This document shows, piece after piece, positions 1 through 8,711 of a stretch of 64,000 nt of DNA. The position numbers and the translations under genes were made by a program. The notes under the pieces were generated by a model. That model was given only the letters and a program-made list of their open reading frames with translations, had not been told where the DNA came from and searched no databases. Origin of the DNA: Pseudomonadota bacterium. Its GTDB lineage: Bacteria; Desulfobacterota; Desulfobulbia; Desulfobulbales; Desulfocapsaceae. Each line of letters starts with the position of its first letter. The stretch's first letter is position 1. Location of the stretch: NCBI GenBank assembly GCA_018817385.1, contig JAHIUA010000033.1, positions 32,677 to 96,676 on the forward strand, given 5' to 3'.

Positions 1-70
1 ATTTTTCGAGGTGACCATTATTAAAAGCTACTTCGGTATGCACATAGAACGTTATAAAGAAGGTAACTAA

Positions 71-361
71 ATGAACAAAGGAAATCTTACCCGTAAGGAA
101 CTGGCCGAGGCGCTTACCTTACAACTTGGTTATTCACAAAGTAGCTGCTCCGAGCTTGTTGATACCTTTTTGGACAGGATGAAAGACAAACTGCTCAATG
201 GCGAATCCATTAAATTTGTCCACTTCGGCACCTTTAATGTCCGGGATAAACAACCTCGTCGTGGTCGCAATCCACGTACTGGGGAAAGTATAACGATTAA
301 ATCCCGGCAGATGATAAGCTTTCGCCCAAGCAAAAAAATGCGAGATCAAATCAACGATTAA
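71..361 (+). CDS. ihfA: Integration host factor alpha subunit (HU/IHF family)
   Basis: A 96-residue DNA-bending protein of the HU/IHF family, the usual length for IHF-alpha. The N-terminus MNKGNLTRKELAEAL and the arm region GTFNVRDKQPRRGRNPRTGE are diagnostic; the RNPRTGE stretch forms the beta-arm that inserts into the DNA minor groove. IHF bends DNA by a large angle and commonly brings sigma-54 activators to their promoters, which is relevant to the sigma-54 locus later in this window. A purine-rich ribosome site (GAAGGTAA) lies just before the ATG. The order ihfA followed by a MerR gene is common in Proteobacteria downstream of pheT, which would lie left of the window. HU cannot be wholly excluded. 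Confidence 0.93.
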   Translation: MNKGNLTRKELAEALTLQLGYSQSSCSELVDTFLDRMKDKLLNGESIKFVHFGTFNVRDKQPRRGRNPRTGESITIKSRQMISFRPSKKMRDQIND

Positions 362-393
362 CCTGGAACAGCACAAGGGGAACGACCACCGAA

Positions 394-744
394 ATGAGAG
401 CAGAAATACCAGATAAGCTCTATTTTAAAATCGGTGAGGTCAGTAAACTGGCCGAGGTGGCCCCTCATGTCCTCAGGTACTGGGAGAGTGAATTCAAAGA
501 AATACGCCCTAAAAGGGCTAATTCTAAACAACGACTCTACCGACGGCAAGATGTTGAAACAGTCCTGTTGATAAAAGAACTGCTGCACGAAAAAGGATAT
601 ACCATTTCTGGAGCCAGAAAATTTCTGGAAAAGAGCAAACGAGTGGTACCGACAGCAAACGGCACAACCGTCCCCAGCTGTCTCGATACAATCAAGAAGG
701 AACTCCTGCAAATGAAACGCCTCCTTGAAAAAAAGGACCGATAA
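394..744 (+). CDS. MerR-family transcriptional regulator
   Basis: A 116-residue protein with an N-terminal MerR winged helix-turn-helix: YFKIGEVSKLAEVAPHVLRYWE followed by RPKRANSKQRLYRRQDVE and a predicted dimerisation helix (GYTISGARKFLEKSKR). It is short and has no cysteine-rich metal site or large ligand-binding domain, so the effector is unknown. It starts 32 bases after ihfA in the same direction, which suggests co-transcription. This ihfA-merR pairing is widespread, and the regulator is usually annotated only by family. The product is probably a DNA-binding dimer; its target cannot be read from the sequence. Confidence 0.88.
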   Translation: MRAEIPDKLYFKIGEVSKLAEVAPHVLRYWESEFKEIRPKRANSKQRLYRRQDVETVLLIKELLHEKGYTISGARKFLEKSKRVVPTANGTTVPSCLDTIKKELLQMKRLLEKKDR

Positions 745-810
745 AGTTCATTTTCTTATCGACCATTTGTTGACACTCTTGCATCCCCATGGTAAGAGAC
801 AAACACATTT

Positions 811-887
811 CGGAACGTAGCGCAGCCTGGTAGCGCACTTGACTGGGGGTCAAGTGGTCGGAGGTTCGAATCCTCTCGTTCCGACCA
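811..887 (+). tRNA. tRNA-Pro (anticodon GGG)
   Basis: A 77-nt cloverleaf. The acceptor arms CGGAACG/CGTTCCG pair fully, the CCA end is encoded, the T-arm is GAGGTTCGAATCCTC and the D-arm is GCGCAGCCTGGTAGCGC. The anticodon stem CTTGA/TCAAG encloses the loop CTGGGGG, giving anticodon GGG (proline, CCC and CCU codons). Confidence 0.97.
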
Positions 888-899
888 GTAAACGACAAA

Positions 900-939
900 G
901 GGCGTTAACAGTAAATACAAACTGTTAACGCCCTTTTTT
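900..939 (+). terminator. Rho-independent terminator after tRNA-Pro
   Basis: The arms GGGCGTTAACAG (900-911) and CTGTTAACGCCC (922-933) form a perfect 12-bp stem with a 10-nt loop, followed directly by six T residues. It ends the ihfA/merR/tRNA-Pro transcription unit or the tRNA alone. Confidence 0.92.
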
Positions 940-1052
940 CATTGGACTTGGCTGTGGGATATTCTTTTTACTCGAATCAGTTCAGGTCACTTCATGACAG
1001 GAGTACAACACGGCAAACATCACATCACCAGCAAGGTGATGTCTCCCTAACC

Positions 1053-1616
1053 TTACAAGATCCCCCAGCAAGAACTGTTTCCAGAAGGATACTCGCTGAA
1101 ATAAAGATTACTCTTGTTTCGCCCATTACACTCGCCTACCTTCCTGTCACATATGGAATGCACCATGGTCCCCATCCAGCAGTCAGGCATTCCGGCATCT
1201 ATCCCTTTGGCATGTGCCGTCTCTCGAAGGTAATCCCATGAGCCGAGGGTAAACGTTTTTCCGTTATCTTTAGACCAGACGGCAGCAACCATTCCGGCCA
1301 TGCCATTGGAAAACACAGGATAGGGAAGTTTATAGGGAAGAGTTTCCCACGACATATAGCTCGTCGTAAAATAAACATTATTCAGATAAACCTCCTGATT
1401 TTCCGGGATCAGGAGATCATCGGGATCATTAGGCAGATCTCCTTCCCACTGGGTAATGTCAACACTGTTGAAAACAAACTCCGTCACATGGACAACTGTT
1501 AACGATGTGGATGCGGTGAGAGCTGTAGCCATTGCCCCCTCTGCCCAAACAGACGTTATCAGTAATGCTGCACAAGCTATTGAAAAATATTTTTTCACTC
1601 TACTCATATCACTCAA
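1053..1616 (-). CDS. Small secreted protein of unknown function
   Basis: A 187-residue protein that I do not recognise. It begins with a basic stretch and a hydrophobic segment (KKYFSIACAALLITSVWAEGAMA), a convincing Sec signal peptide with cleavage probably after AMA. The mature part is rich in aromatic residues and has at least four Cys near the C-terminus (DCW, SICDRKVGEC, SSCWG), suggesting disulfides and a periplasmic or extracellular location. No catalytic motif is visible. Translation may begin at the second Met (position 1607). It stands alone, converging on the tRNA terminator. An overlapping plus-strand frame has no signal peptide or family resemblance, so the minus strand is preferred. 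Confidence 0.6.
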   Translation of the reverse strand: MSDMSRVKKYFSIACAALLITSVWAEGAMATALTASTSLTVVHVTEFVFNSVDITQWEGDLPNDPDDLLIPENQEVYLNNVYFTTSYMSWETLPYKLPYPVFSNGMAGMVAAVWSKDNGKTFTLGSWDYLRETAHAKGIDAGMPDCWMGTMVHSICDRKVGECNGRNKSNLYFSEYPSGNSSCWGIL

Positions 1617-1910
1617 AAAAAGACTCCTTTTAACTGCCCGTTAGAAAAAACAGTTGCATATTCTTTCCCTTTTGCCTCCTTCCATCCTGCTGCTGACCGC
1701 CACCAAGGAAAAAGGGAAATATTTCACAATAACATTAGGAAGTAACCCTACTGCCGCTTAACCGGGTAAGGCGAGATAAACGAACACTATTCAGCAATAC
1801 AGGATCTTTCAGGATAAACAACAATGGAATATTTTTCAACCAATAATTAATGAGTTAAGAGCGACCTTCCGTGCAGACAAAAGAAGAGTTACAGATTGCC
1901 TTAAAAGGAA
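1617..1910. other. Intergenic spacer without recognised features
   Basis: About 290 bases between the 3' end of gspB and the start of the 187-residue secreted protein (both on the minus strand). I see no convincing ORF, RNA gene or clear hairpin terminator here. It probably holds the promoter of the small secreted protein. Confidence 0.5.
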
Positions 1911-2636
1911 TCAAAACAGCTTCACCTGAAAGACAAAGACCTCATAGCGAAGGATCACTCCAGCACGGGTAATCTGCTGCAGAGAAAGACTCTTACTCAC
2001 CTGGTCACCTTCACGAAGAATTCGGTTATTGATCATGATTAAGCGTTTTCCCGGGTCATCGGCATAGACATGGCCGGCAAAGGAGAGTTCAGGAATTTTT
2101 TCCCTGAGCTCAGTTGGCATCTCTTCGAGAAGAGGCAAGACGTTCTCTGGATTGTCCTCCACCACTGGCTGCGGTTCAGAAATCTCCAGATCTATCTTTT
2201 GAGGGCTTTCAGGTTCGACATCAGGAAGAACTGCTGAAGAAGGCGGCTGGTTCTGGCCCCTGACCTCTGCCATGGCCTGACGCACCTCCTGAGAAATTTG
2301 TACCAGAATTTCCTGCGACAGATCGCCTGAATCCGAAGCAGGAGTCAATGGGACTACGGCCTGAGATGTTCCAGGAGAAAGAGGAGGGGGAGAAGGTGAA
2401 AAAACCTCCAGCTCCTGGGCAAGCTGAGGCAGGTCCTTTTCCTCTCCCGTCCACCAAAACCACACGCCTCCGCCGAGCAAGAGGAAAGCCACAGCGCCTG
2501 CCAGCCATTTGGCCACCAACGATACACGCTCTGGTCTATGGGCGGGAGGCAAAGAATGGTCGGCCTGAAGATCAGGCACTCCCTCCTTTTTCCGTTCCTT
2601 CTCCGACTTTTTCAGTGCTTCCAGAATATAGGACAT
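1911..2636 (-). CDS. gspB: Type II secretion assembly protein GspB
   Basis: A 241-residue inner-membrane protein of the GspB/ExeB family. The N-terminus MSYILEALKKSEKERK is the family signature. It is followed by one membrane segment at about residues 42-62 (WLAGAVAFLLLGGGVWFWW), a long Pro/Glu-rich periplasmic linker, and a C-terminal T2SSB domain (about 180-241: LSFAGHVYADDPGKRLIMINNRILREGD). In ExeAB systems GspB works with the ATPase GspA to pass the secretin through the peptidoglycan. It lies directly downstream of gspA on the same strand, with a gap of about 110 bases, and diverges from the rest of the secretion genes. Confidence 0.88.
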   Translation of the reverse strand: MSYILEALKKSEKERKKEGVPDLQADHSLPPAHRPERVSLVAKWLAGAVAFLLLGGGVWFWWTGEEKDLPQLAQELEVFSPSPPPLSPGTSQAVVPLTPASDSGDLSQEILVQISQEVRQAMAEVRGQNQPPSSAVLPDVEPESPQKIDLEISEPQPVVEDNPENVLPLLEEMPTELREKIPELSFAGHVYADDPGKRLIMINNRILREGDQVSKSLSLQQITRAGVILRYEVFVFQVKLF

Positions 2637-2746
2637 ACCGTTTTTTTCCCTGAGTCTTTTTTCCTTTATAACTCGTTTATCTCTTGCAACACTCTCTGGT
2701 ACGTTGCAAAGAGTTGTCCCTCCATCTCAGGATGTACTTACCCTGG

Positions 2747-3850
2747 TCACGCTTTTCTGCCCTGTCGAATCCTCTCCCCACTCTCTGCTGCTTTTCTTGT
2801 TTCTCCAAGGTCAAGACAAGGAGAAGCAGCTAGAAAGGAAAAGGCGGCAAGAGCGGGCGTTCGATTCGATTTCTCTTTCATTTTTTCCACCTGCCCTCCC
2901 TTGGACGGCAGCACTGATTCCAGAGAAATATTTTTGGAAAAATAAAACGTGGCTGCGCCAACACCAAGAATAAAAAGAAGCAAGGCCAGCAAAACAGTGA
3001 GCAACAGACGCCTTTTGTTTCTTCTTCCCGCTCGCCTTCCTCCAGTCCCCAACACCTCCTCAGCCGCCTGTTCAACGATGCTGGCATTGACCTGATATCT
3101 GCCTTCCACATAGGCACCAAGCAGGGCGCGATCACAGACAACATTGGTCAAACGAGGAATCCCTTGAGTCAATTGGTAAATTCTGGTTAGCGCTGCTTCA
3201 GAAAAAAGTTTTTCCCTCACCCCAGCCACGACCAGACGATGACGAATATAAGCAAAGACATCGGCTCGCCCAAGAGGCAACAGATGGTAGCGGGAGGTGA
3301 TGCGCTGACTGATCTGATCGGCCCCTGAATTTTCCAGTATCTGCCTCAATTCACTCTGGCCCAGAAGGACGATCTTCAAAAGTTTTTTCTTGTGCGTCTC
3401 GAGATTAGTCAGAAGACGAAGGAGTTCCAGGAGATCAAGACTCAGGTTCTGGGCCTCATCAATGAGGAGTGCGGTATTTCTTCCTCTGGCATGGGCATCG
3501 AGGAGATAACGATTGAGGTTATCAATATAAAACTTTGCACTTCTCTCACCCTCATCCAGGGGGATCTCCAATTCATCACAAATGGTTTCCAGAAGTTCGA
3601 GGTCTGTTAGGCGAGGATTAACGATCAGGGCAACATCGGTGTTATCCGGCAGCTGTTCCAGAAGGCAGCGACACACCGTGGTCTTGCCGGTGCCGACATC
3701 TCCGGTCAACAGAATGAAACAGCCGTCACTGCTGATTCCATACAGGAGATGGGCCAATGCCTCGCGGTGCAACTCGCTCATGTACAGATAACGAGGATCC
3801 GGGGCAATGGAAAAAGGTTTTTCTTTGAAACCAAAGTAGTTTGTATACAT
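2747..3850 (-). CDS. gspA: Type II secretion ATPase GspA (ExeA-like AAA ATPase)
   Basis: About 367 residues from the family-typical start MYTNYFGFKEKPFSIAPDPRYLY; an upstream in-frame ATG at 3859 would add three residues. The Walker A motif is LTGDVGTGKTTVCRCLL (about residues 47-63), Walker B is ALLIDEAQNL, and arginine-finger type residues follow. One membrane segment (LLLTVLLALLLFILGVGAATFYF) lies at about 285-307. After it comes a short periplasmic tail; the peptidoglycan-binding domain seen in longer ExeA proteins is not evident. It pairs with GspB to assemble the secretin in the envelope. Transcription diverges from gspF across a 208-base spacer. Confidence 0.88.
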   Translation of the reverse strand: MYTNYFGFKEKPFSIAPDPRYLYMSELHREALAHLLYGISSDGCFILLTGDVGTGKTTVCRCLLEQLPDNTDVALIVNPRLTDLELLETICDELEIPLDEGERSAKFYIDNLNRYLLDAHARGRNTALLIDEAQNLSLDLLELLRLLTNLETHKKKLLKIVLLGQSELRQILENSGADQISQRITSRYHLLPLGRADVFAYIRHRLVVAGVREKLFSEAALTRIYQLTQGIPRLTNVVCDRALLGAYVEGRYQVNASIVEQAAEEVLGTGGRRAGRRNKRRLLLTVLLALLLFILGVGAATFYFSKNISLESVLPSKGGQVEKMKEKSNRTPALAAFSFLAASPCLDLGETRKAAESGERIRQGRKA

Positions 3851-3875
3851 CGCTATCAAGGTAAAAAAATCAACA

Positions 3876-3966
3876 GGGGAGGCAGATAACCTTGCAGTGA
3901 GGGCTTAAAGGATTGCTGGGAATGGCATCGGTACTCACAATGAATTTGCTCCGTCTGCCTCTTTTT
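3876..3966 (+). ncRNA. Candidate structured RNA / leader with terminator-like end in the gspA-gspF spacer
   Basis: On the plus strand GAGGCAGA (3879-3886) pairs with TCTGCCTC (3954-3961), extendable by G-T pairs, and a run of six T follows (3962-3967). Inside lies a second stem GTGAG (3897-3901)/CTCAC (3934-3938), enclosing a third with arms GATTGC (3911-3916) and GCATC (3925-3929), one T bulged. This nested fold ending in a T-run resembles a regulated leader or a small RNA, about 92 bases before gspF. I could not match it to a riboswitch class that I know. A chance fold is possible. Confidence 0.4.
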
Positions 3967-4058
3967 TCCTATTTCATGTTGATATTATTTACAGTATTAC
4001 TACCATAGAAAAGAAATGGACAAGGTTTTTTCAATTTTTTGCCAAAAAGCAGCAGAAT

Positions 4059-5282
4059 ATGCCTGTATACGAATACAACGCGCTGGACCAGAAAGGGAAG
4101 TCATGCAAAGGACTCATTGATGCGGACAGCGAAAGCAGTGCCCGCAGCAAACTGAGAGCTGCAGGCAAATACCCGGTCAGTCTGCGGGTAAGCCTGAACA
4201 CAGGAGAAAAAGACAGAAGACAAAGTTTTTCCAACGGATTCCTGTTTGATCGAATCAAATCAGAAGAGACCTACCTTTTCACCAGACAACTTGCCACCCT
4301 CCTGGGTGCAGGCATCCCCCTCATCAATGCCCTGGCCTCTATTATTGAACAGAGCAGCAACCCTGCTCTGAAAAGAGTCCTGGCCCAGATCAGAGATTCG
4401 GTAAATGAGGGCTCCACCCTGACCAAGGCCCTGGCCAGACACCCCAAACTTTTCTCAAATATTTACATCAATATGGTTCGTTCCGGTGAAGCCTCGGGCT
4501 CCCTGGACATTGTTCTGGAACGACTGGCCGACTTCGGAGAAAAACAGAAGGCCTTACAGGGCCGGCTGAAAGCTGCGCTGATCTATCCGATCTTCATGGC
4601 CGTTATCGGAAGCGGCATCCTCATCTTCCTGATGAGTTATATCGTTCCCAACATTACCCGGGTGTTCACCGATATGGAACGGGCCCTGCCTCTACCCACC
4701 CGGATGCTCATTTTTGCCAGTGATGCCCTGCGTAATTACTGGTGGCTTGGAGTATTGGTTCTCTTTGCCATCTTTTTTGCTGTACGCCTTTTCCTGGCCC
4801 GGGAGAAAGGACGCAGGATCTGGGATAGAATCAAGCTCTCGCTCCCCATTACCGGAGCAGTGACCCGCAAGATCATCCTGGCCCGCTTTGCCTCTACCCT
4901 GGGAAGTCTCTTGAACAGCGGCGTTCCCCTCATTGTTTCACTGCAGATCGTCAACAGCATTGTCAACAATCGACCGGTCTGCGAGGTCATTGAGGTGGCC
5001 ATGGAGCAGATCCAGAAGGGAAAGAGCATGAGCAGCGCCTTTGAGTCCTCTGTCTGGTTTCCTCCAATCTTTATCCAGATGATCGGAGTGGGTGAACAGA
5101 GCGGCCAACTCGAATCAATGCTTGAAAAGGTTGCCCGGACCTATGAACGTGAGGTGGAAACTGCTATTCTGGGAATGACCTCTCTCATTGAACCAATCAT
5201 GATTACTGCCATGGGCGCGGCCGTCGGGTTTGTCGTCCTCTCTATCCTCCTCCCTATCTTTGAAATGAACCAGATGATATAA
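4059..5282 (+). CDS. gspF: Type II secretion inner-membrane platform protein GspF
   Basis: A 407-residue polytopic membrane protein with the two T2SSF domains of the GspF/PilC family (about residues 70-195 and 270-395). Recognisable stretches are FTRQLATLLGAGIPL, MVRSGEASGSLDIVLERLADF and, in the repeat, MIGVGEQSGQLESMLEKVA. Membrane segments lie at about 170-190, 220-240 and 375-400. It anchors the GspE ATPase and GspL/M to the inner membrane and drives pseudopilus assembly. It is the first plus-strand gene of the secretion cluster, split from gspG by the delta-60 protein gene. Confidence 0.95.
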   Translation: MPVYEYNALDQKGKSCKGLIDADSESSARSKLRAAGKYPVSLRVSLNTGEKDRRQSFSNGFLFDRIKSEETYLFTRQLATLLGAGIPLINALASIIEQSSNPALKRVLAQIRDSVNEGSTLTKALARHPKLFSNIYINMVRSGEASGSLDIVLERLADFGEKQKALQGRLKAALIYPIFMAVIGSGILIFLMSYIVPNITRVFTDMERALPLPTRMLIFASDALRNYWWLGVLVLFAIFFAVRLFLAREKGRRIWDRIKLSLPITGAVTRKIILARFASTLGSLLNSGVPLIVSLQIVNSIVNNRPVCEVIEVAMEQIQKGKSMSSAFESSVWFPPIFIQMIGVGEQSGQLESMLEKVARTYEREVETAILGMTSLIEPIMITAMGAAVGFVVLSILLPIFEMNQMI

Positions 5283-5423
5283 ACAATCAACAAGATATCT
5301 ATATGTTACAAGACAAGACAGTCTCTTCCACACCCTAACCTAAATACTTGATGATCCACCTTTAATTTGCTATAGTTGAAAATGATATTAATAACCTTCA
5401 ATCCTTTGCCCAGGCTGCCAGCT

Positions 5424-7577
5424 ATGAAATTATTCTTACGAACTTTTTCTCTGCTTCTTCTCACCATGATTCTCCCTGCTCTTTCACCGGCCCAGGAAAG
5501 TCTCGATCCAGATTTTGGCCACAATGGACAGCTGACAACAGACTTCTCCATCTATAACGATGAGGCCTACGCCATTGCTGTGCAGGCTGACGGCAAGATC
5601 CTGGTGGCGGGACAGAGTGAAAACGGTGCAGATACAGACATCGCCCTGGCCCGGTACCTGGCCGATGGCAGCCTGGATACTGACTTTAGCTCAGACGGTC
5701 AAGTAACCGTGGCAGTGGGATCCGGAAATGACAGGGGGCTGGCCCTGACCATCCAGGAAGACGGTAAGATCCTGGTGGGTGGCACAACAGCCAACGAGAA
5801 TGACATGGACATTACCGTTGTCCGTCTGACTGCAGATGGCCTCCCCGATATGGACTTTGACCAGGATGGACAGATGAGCATCCCCCTGCCTGACACCAAT
5901 GACAGCACCCAGACCGTGCTGGTGCAGACAGATGGCAAGATTATCCTGGCCGGCAGCAGTGAAGGGAGCAGCACAACACACCTCTTTATTGCCCGCCTCA
6001 ACGGTGACGGCTCCCTGGACACTACTTTCAATGGCAATGGTATCGTTACGGACACAGGCAGCAACGACTGCGCCGCCTACAGTGGTGCCTTAGTCGATGA
6101 CGGCCGCATTCTTCTTGGCGGCTTCAGGGACACTGATGGTCAAAAGCGGGCAACACTCTTTTCTTTTCTCAGTAATGGACAAGTTGACCAGAGCTTTGGC
6201 GATCAGGGCAGTAGCCTCCTGGATGCAAATTATGTAAATTCAGTTTTTTACGACCTCGCCCTCCTTGAAGATGGAAATATTGTAGCAACTGGCGCAATCC
6301 AGGAAGAGTCCTATCGCTCAATCCTCCTCGCCCGATTCCTCTCCAGCGGGAAAATAGACCAAGACTTCAATGAACAGGGGACCGTAACAGCTGACCTGGG
6401 TACAGACAGTGTTGCCTACGGCCTTGCCATTGCCGCAGATGGCAGCATCTATCTTTCCGGATCCAGCAGCAGCGATCAGGATATGGATTTTATCCTCCTC
6501 CACTATACTGCCTCGGGCACACCGGTAATTGAGACCACAGAAGCACTGATGCAGGCAACAGCAACAAAATCAGTCAGCAGTGATTCCGTTGCCATCTCCT
6601 CGCTGCTCGTCGTTGACAGCGATTTCAGCAAAGAAGTTGTTTCAACAGTTAAGCCAACCTTTATCCTCACCGACTTTGAGCAGTACAACGATATTGCCCG
6701 GGCCATTTCCATCCAGAAAAGCGGTAACATCCTCCTGGCCGGATCGGTAGAAAACGGCAAAGATACAGATTTCGGACTGATCAGTTTCAGCACCGCAGAC
6801 CTTTCCCAGCAGCGCATCATAAATGGCATTGACACTACCGAAGGCTACTACATTGCTACCACACCGCCGACCCGTGTGACCCGTAACAGCGCTGCCAGCG
6901 GTGGTTTCCTTGAAAGTATAAGCACAGATCCCCAGGACATCAGTCAGCGAGGAGTCTGCTACGGCATAACCCCTGCCCCCGGCCTCAAGGATGTGAGTGT
7001 CACTGATGAAACAACAACCGCAGTCGCCGACACCACAACAACGACGACAACTGTTGGAACTACTCTCCCTGTCCTGGCCACAACCGTTTACGAAGGCTGC
7101 ACCACAGACGGGTCCGGAGTGGGAACCTTTCGTAGTGACATTTTAGACATTACCCCAGACACCCTCTACTATGTAAGGGCCTATGCGGAACTCTCCGATG
7201 GTACTGTTATCTACGGCAATGAGCTCCAGTTCACGACCAAGGATGCCTGTTTCATCGCCACAGCAGCCTATGGCAGCCTCGATGACAGCCATGTCCTTGT
7301 TCTCCGTCAATTCCGCGACACCTATCTCAAATCATCGGCACTGGGCAGAAAACTGATCAATCGCTACTATTTGCTTTCTCCCCCACTTGCCCAACTGATT
7401 TCTGAGCACCCAGCTGCGCAAGGCGCTGTTCGCCTGGCCATGGCCCCGGTGGCAACAATCAGCTATCTGAGCCTGCACCCTGTTTTGGCGGCACAACTTG
7501 TGGGTCTGTCCTTCCTCCTTCTTGGACTGCTTCAGTTTGTTTGCAGCACCCTGAAACAGGCGCCTGTAAAGGAATAA
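5424..7577 (+). CDS. Secreted delta-60 repeat / FN3-like protein with CFI-box C-terminus
   Basis: About 717 residues from the Met that opens a good signal peptide (MKLFLRTFSLLLLTMILPALSPAQE); an in-frame ATG at 5376 would add 16 residues. The mature protein has six or seven delta-60 type repeats (patterns like LDTDFSSDGQV...AVQADGKILVAG...ARYLADGSLD), probably a beta-propeller. A fibronectin-III-like domain follows (TPDTLYYVRAYAELSDGTVIYGNELQFTT). The end carries the CFI-box motif DACFIATAAYGS with VLRQFRDTYL and SPPLAQLI, and one last membrane segment (LVGLSFLLLGLLQFV). It sits between gspF and gspG, so it may be a cargo or surface partner of the secretion system. No enzymatic function can be assigned. 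Confidence 0.85.
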   Translation: MKLFLRTFSLLLLTMILPALSPAQESLDPDFGHNGQLTTDFSIYNDEAYAIAVQADGKILVAGQSENGADTDIALARYLADGSLDTDFSSDGQVTVAVGSGNDRGLALTIQEDGKILVGGTTANENDMDITVVRLTADGLPDMDFDQDGQMSIPLPDTNDSTQTVLVQTDGKIILAGSSEGSSTTHLFIARLNGDGSLDTTFNGNGIVTDTGSNDCAAYSGALVDDGRILLGGFRDTDGQKRATLFSFLSNGQVDQSFGDQGSSLLDANYVNSVFYDLALLEDGNIVATGAIQEESYRSILLARFLSSGKIDQDFNEQGTVTADLGTDSVAYGLAIAADGSIYLSGSSSSDQDMDFILLHYTASGTPVIETTEALMQATATKSVSSDSVAISSLLVVDSDFSKEVVSTVKPTFILTDFEQYNDIARAISIQKSGNILLAGSVENGKDTDFGLISFSTADLSQQRIINGIDTTEGYYIATTPPTRVTRNSAASGGFLESISTDPQDISQRGVCYGITPAPGLKDVSVTDETTTAVADTTTTTTTVGTTLPVLATTVYEGCTTDGSGVGTFRSDILDITPDTLYYVRAYAELSDGTVIYGNELQFTTKDACFIATAAYGSLDDSHVLVLRQFRDTYLKSSALGRKLINRYYLLSPPLAQLISEHPAAQGAVRLAMAPVATISYLSLHPVLAAQLVGLSFLLLGLLQFVCSTLKQAPVKE

Positions 7578-7699
7578 AACTGACTCCTGTGTATGGTAGT
7601 GCTATCCCCAAATCTTACAGTCTATCCCGACTCCAACTTTGGATAGCGTTGCCATTTTTTTACAAAAAATTAATGAGTTATAAAAGGTCGAATTTCATC

Positions 7700-8167
7700 A
7701 TGCAACAACGAAGTATTTTTCTAAGAAAAAGGTCATCAAGCACAGAAGAGGGCTTCACCCTTATCGAACTGCTGGTCGTGCTTGTCATTATAGGTATCCT
7801 GGCCGGGTACGTAGGCCCCCGCATCATGGGTCATCCGGAGGAGGCCAAACGGACCATGACTGCAGCTCAGATCAGTGGCCTGGAAACGGCCCTGGAGACG
7901 TACAGACTTGATAATGGGAGCTACCCCAGTACGGAACAAGGCCTTCAAGCCCTGATCGAGCCACCAACTGCAGGGAAACTCCCCTCGAAATGGCGTGAGG
8001 GCGGATATATGGCAAAGGGGAAAGTCCCCAAAGATCCCTGGGGAAATGAGTATGTCTATCTCAGCCCAGGCAGTCACACTGATTTTGACATTATCTCCTA
8101 CGGTGCAGACGGAGAATCCGGTGGTGAAGGAACCGATGCTGATATCAATAACTGGGAGTTAGAATAG
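7700..8167 (+). CDS. gspG: Major pseudopilin GspG
   Basis: 155 residues from the ATG at 7700, which leaves an 18-residue leader ending in EEG before FTLIELLVVLVIIGILAGYV, the class III prepilin cleavage site with Glu at +5. The mature protein has the GspG core: DNGSYPSTEQGLQALIEPP, KVPKDPWGNEYVYLSPG and the calcium-binding end DFDIISYGADGESGGEGTDADINNWE. GspG polymerises into the pseudopilus that pushes substrate through the secretin. An in-frame ATG at 7673 is less likely because the leader would be long. gspH begins 3 bases after its stop. Confidence 0.95.
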   Translation: MQQRSIFLRKRSSSTEEGFTLIELLVVLVIIGILAGYVGPRIMGHPEEAKRTMTAAQISGLETALETYRLDNGSYPSTEQGLQALIEPPTAGKLPSKWREGGYMAKGKVPKDPWGNEYVYLSPGSHTDFDIISYGADGESGGEGTDADINNWELE

Positions 8168-8170
8168 TCC

Positions 8171-8695
8171 TTGCAGGACAGACTGTCACATAGTCCCTTT
8201 AGACGACAGGGTTTTACCCTCCTGGAACTCCTGATGGTCTGCTTCCTGATCTCCATCAGTCTTGCCCTGGCCCTTCCCACCGTGCGCAACAGCCTGATGA
8301 CGGATCAGCTGGCATCAGGATCACGAAAGATCATTTCACTGATTAAAAGCGCTCGCAGCAAGGCAGTGATGACCCGGCAGCCCTATCTGATTTTTCTTGA
8401 TCCTGCGGAACAGAGACTCTGGTACCAGGAAGCAGGCGGAGACCGGGAAGAACCGTCTGCTGCTGTCCATCCCTCTATCACCCTCCCCGCCGGGGTTCAT
8501 ATTCTGGATATCAAACAGGCAAACAGCGGCAACGATCAGAATGCTCTCAGCAATGGGCTATGGATCAGCAAACAAGGATATATGGATAAGACAGCCATCC
8601 ACCTCGGCGATGGGAGCGATAAGAGTATCAGCCTCCTCATATCTCCTTTTCTCCATACCATTCAGGTCCTTGACGGACCCGTGCATTTTGAATGA
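8171..8695 (+). CDS. gspH: Minor pseudopilin GspH
   Basis: A 174-residue protein that appears to start at a TTG codon three bases after the gspG stop. Its prepilin site is RRQG before FTLLELLMVCFLISISLALALP, followed by a GspH-like globular domain (ASGSRKIISLIKSARSKAVMTRQPYLIFLDP). GspH is a minor pseudopilin near the tip of the pseudopilus. Its 3' end is close to gspI, which starts 16 bases downstream. The TTG start is inferred, since no ATG lies before the prepilin motif in this frame. Confidence 0.88.
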   Translation: MQDRLSHSPFRRQGFTLLELLMVCFLISISLALALPTVRNSLMTDQLASGSRKIISLIKSARSKAVMTRQPYLIFLDPAEQRLWYQEAGGDREEPSAAVHPSITLPAGVHILDIKQANSGNDQNALSNGLWISKQGYMDKTAIHLGDGSDKSISLLISPFLHTIQVLDGPVHFE

Positions 8696-8711
8696 GGGTT
8701 CTTCCTTGTCC

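Noticed and set aside
942..1241. Plus-strand 99-residue frame opposite the small secreted protein
   Set aside because: No family resemblance and poor start; the opposite strand has a clear signal peptide.
3876..3966. Known riboswitch (cyclic di-GMP, cobalamin) or 4.5S RNA
   Set aside because: I could not find the conserved core sequences of those classes, including the GGAA-type tip of 4.5S RNA; only a generic structured element can be claimed.
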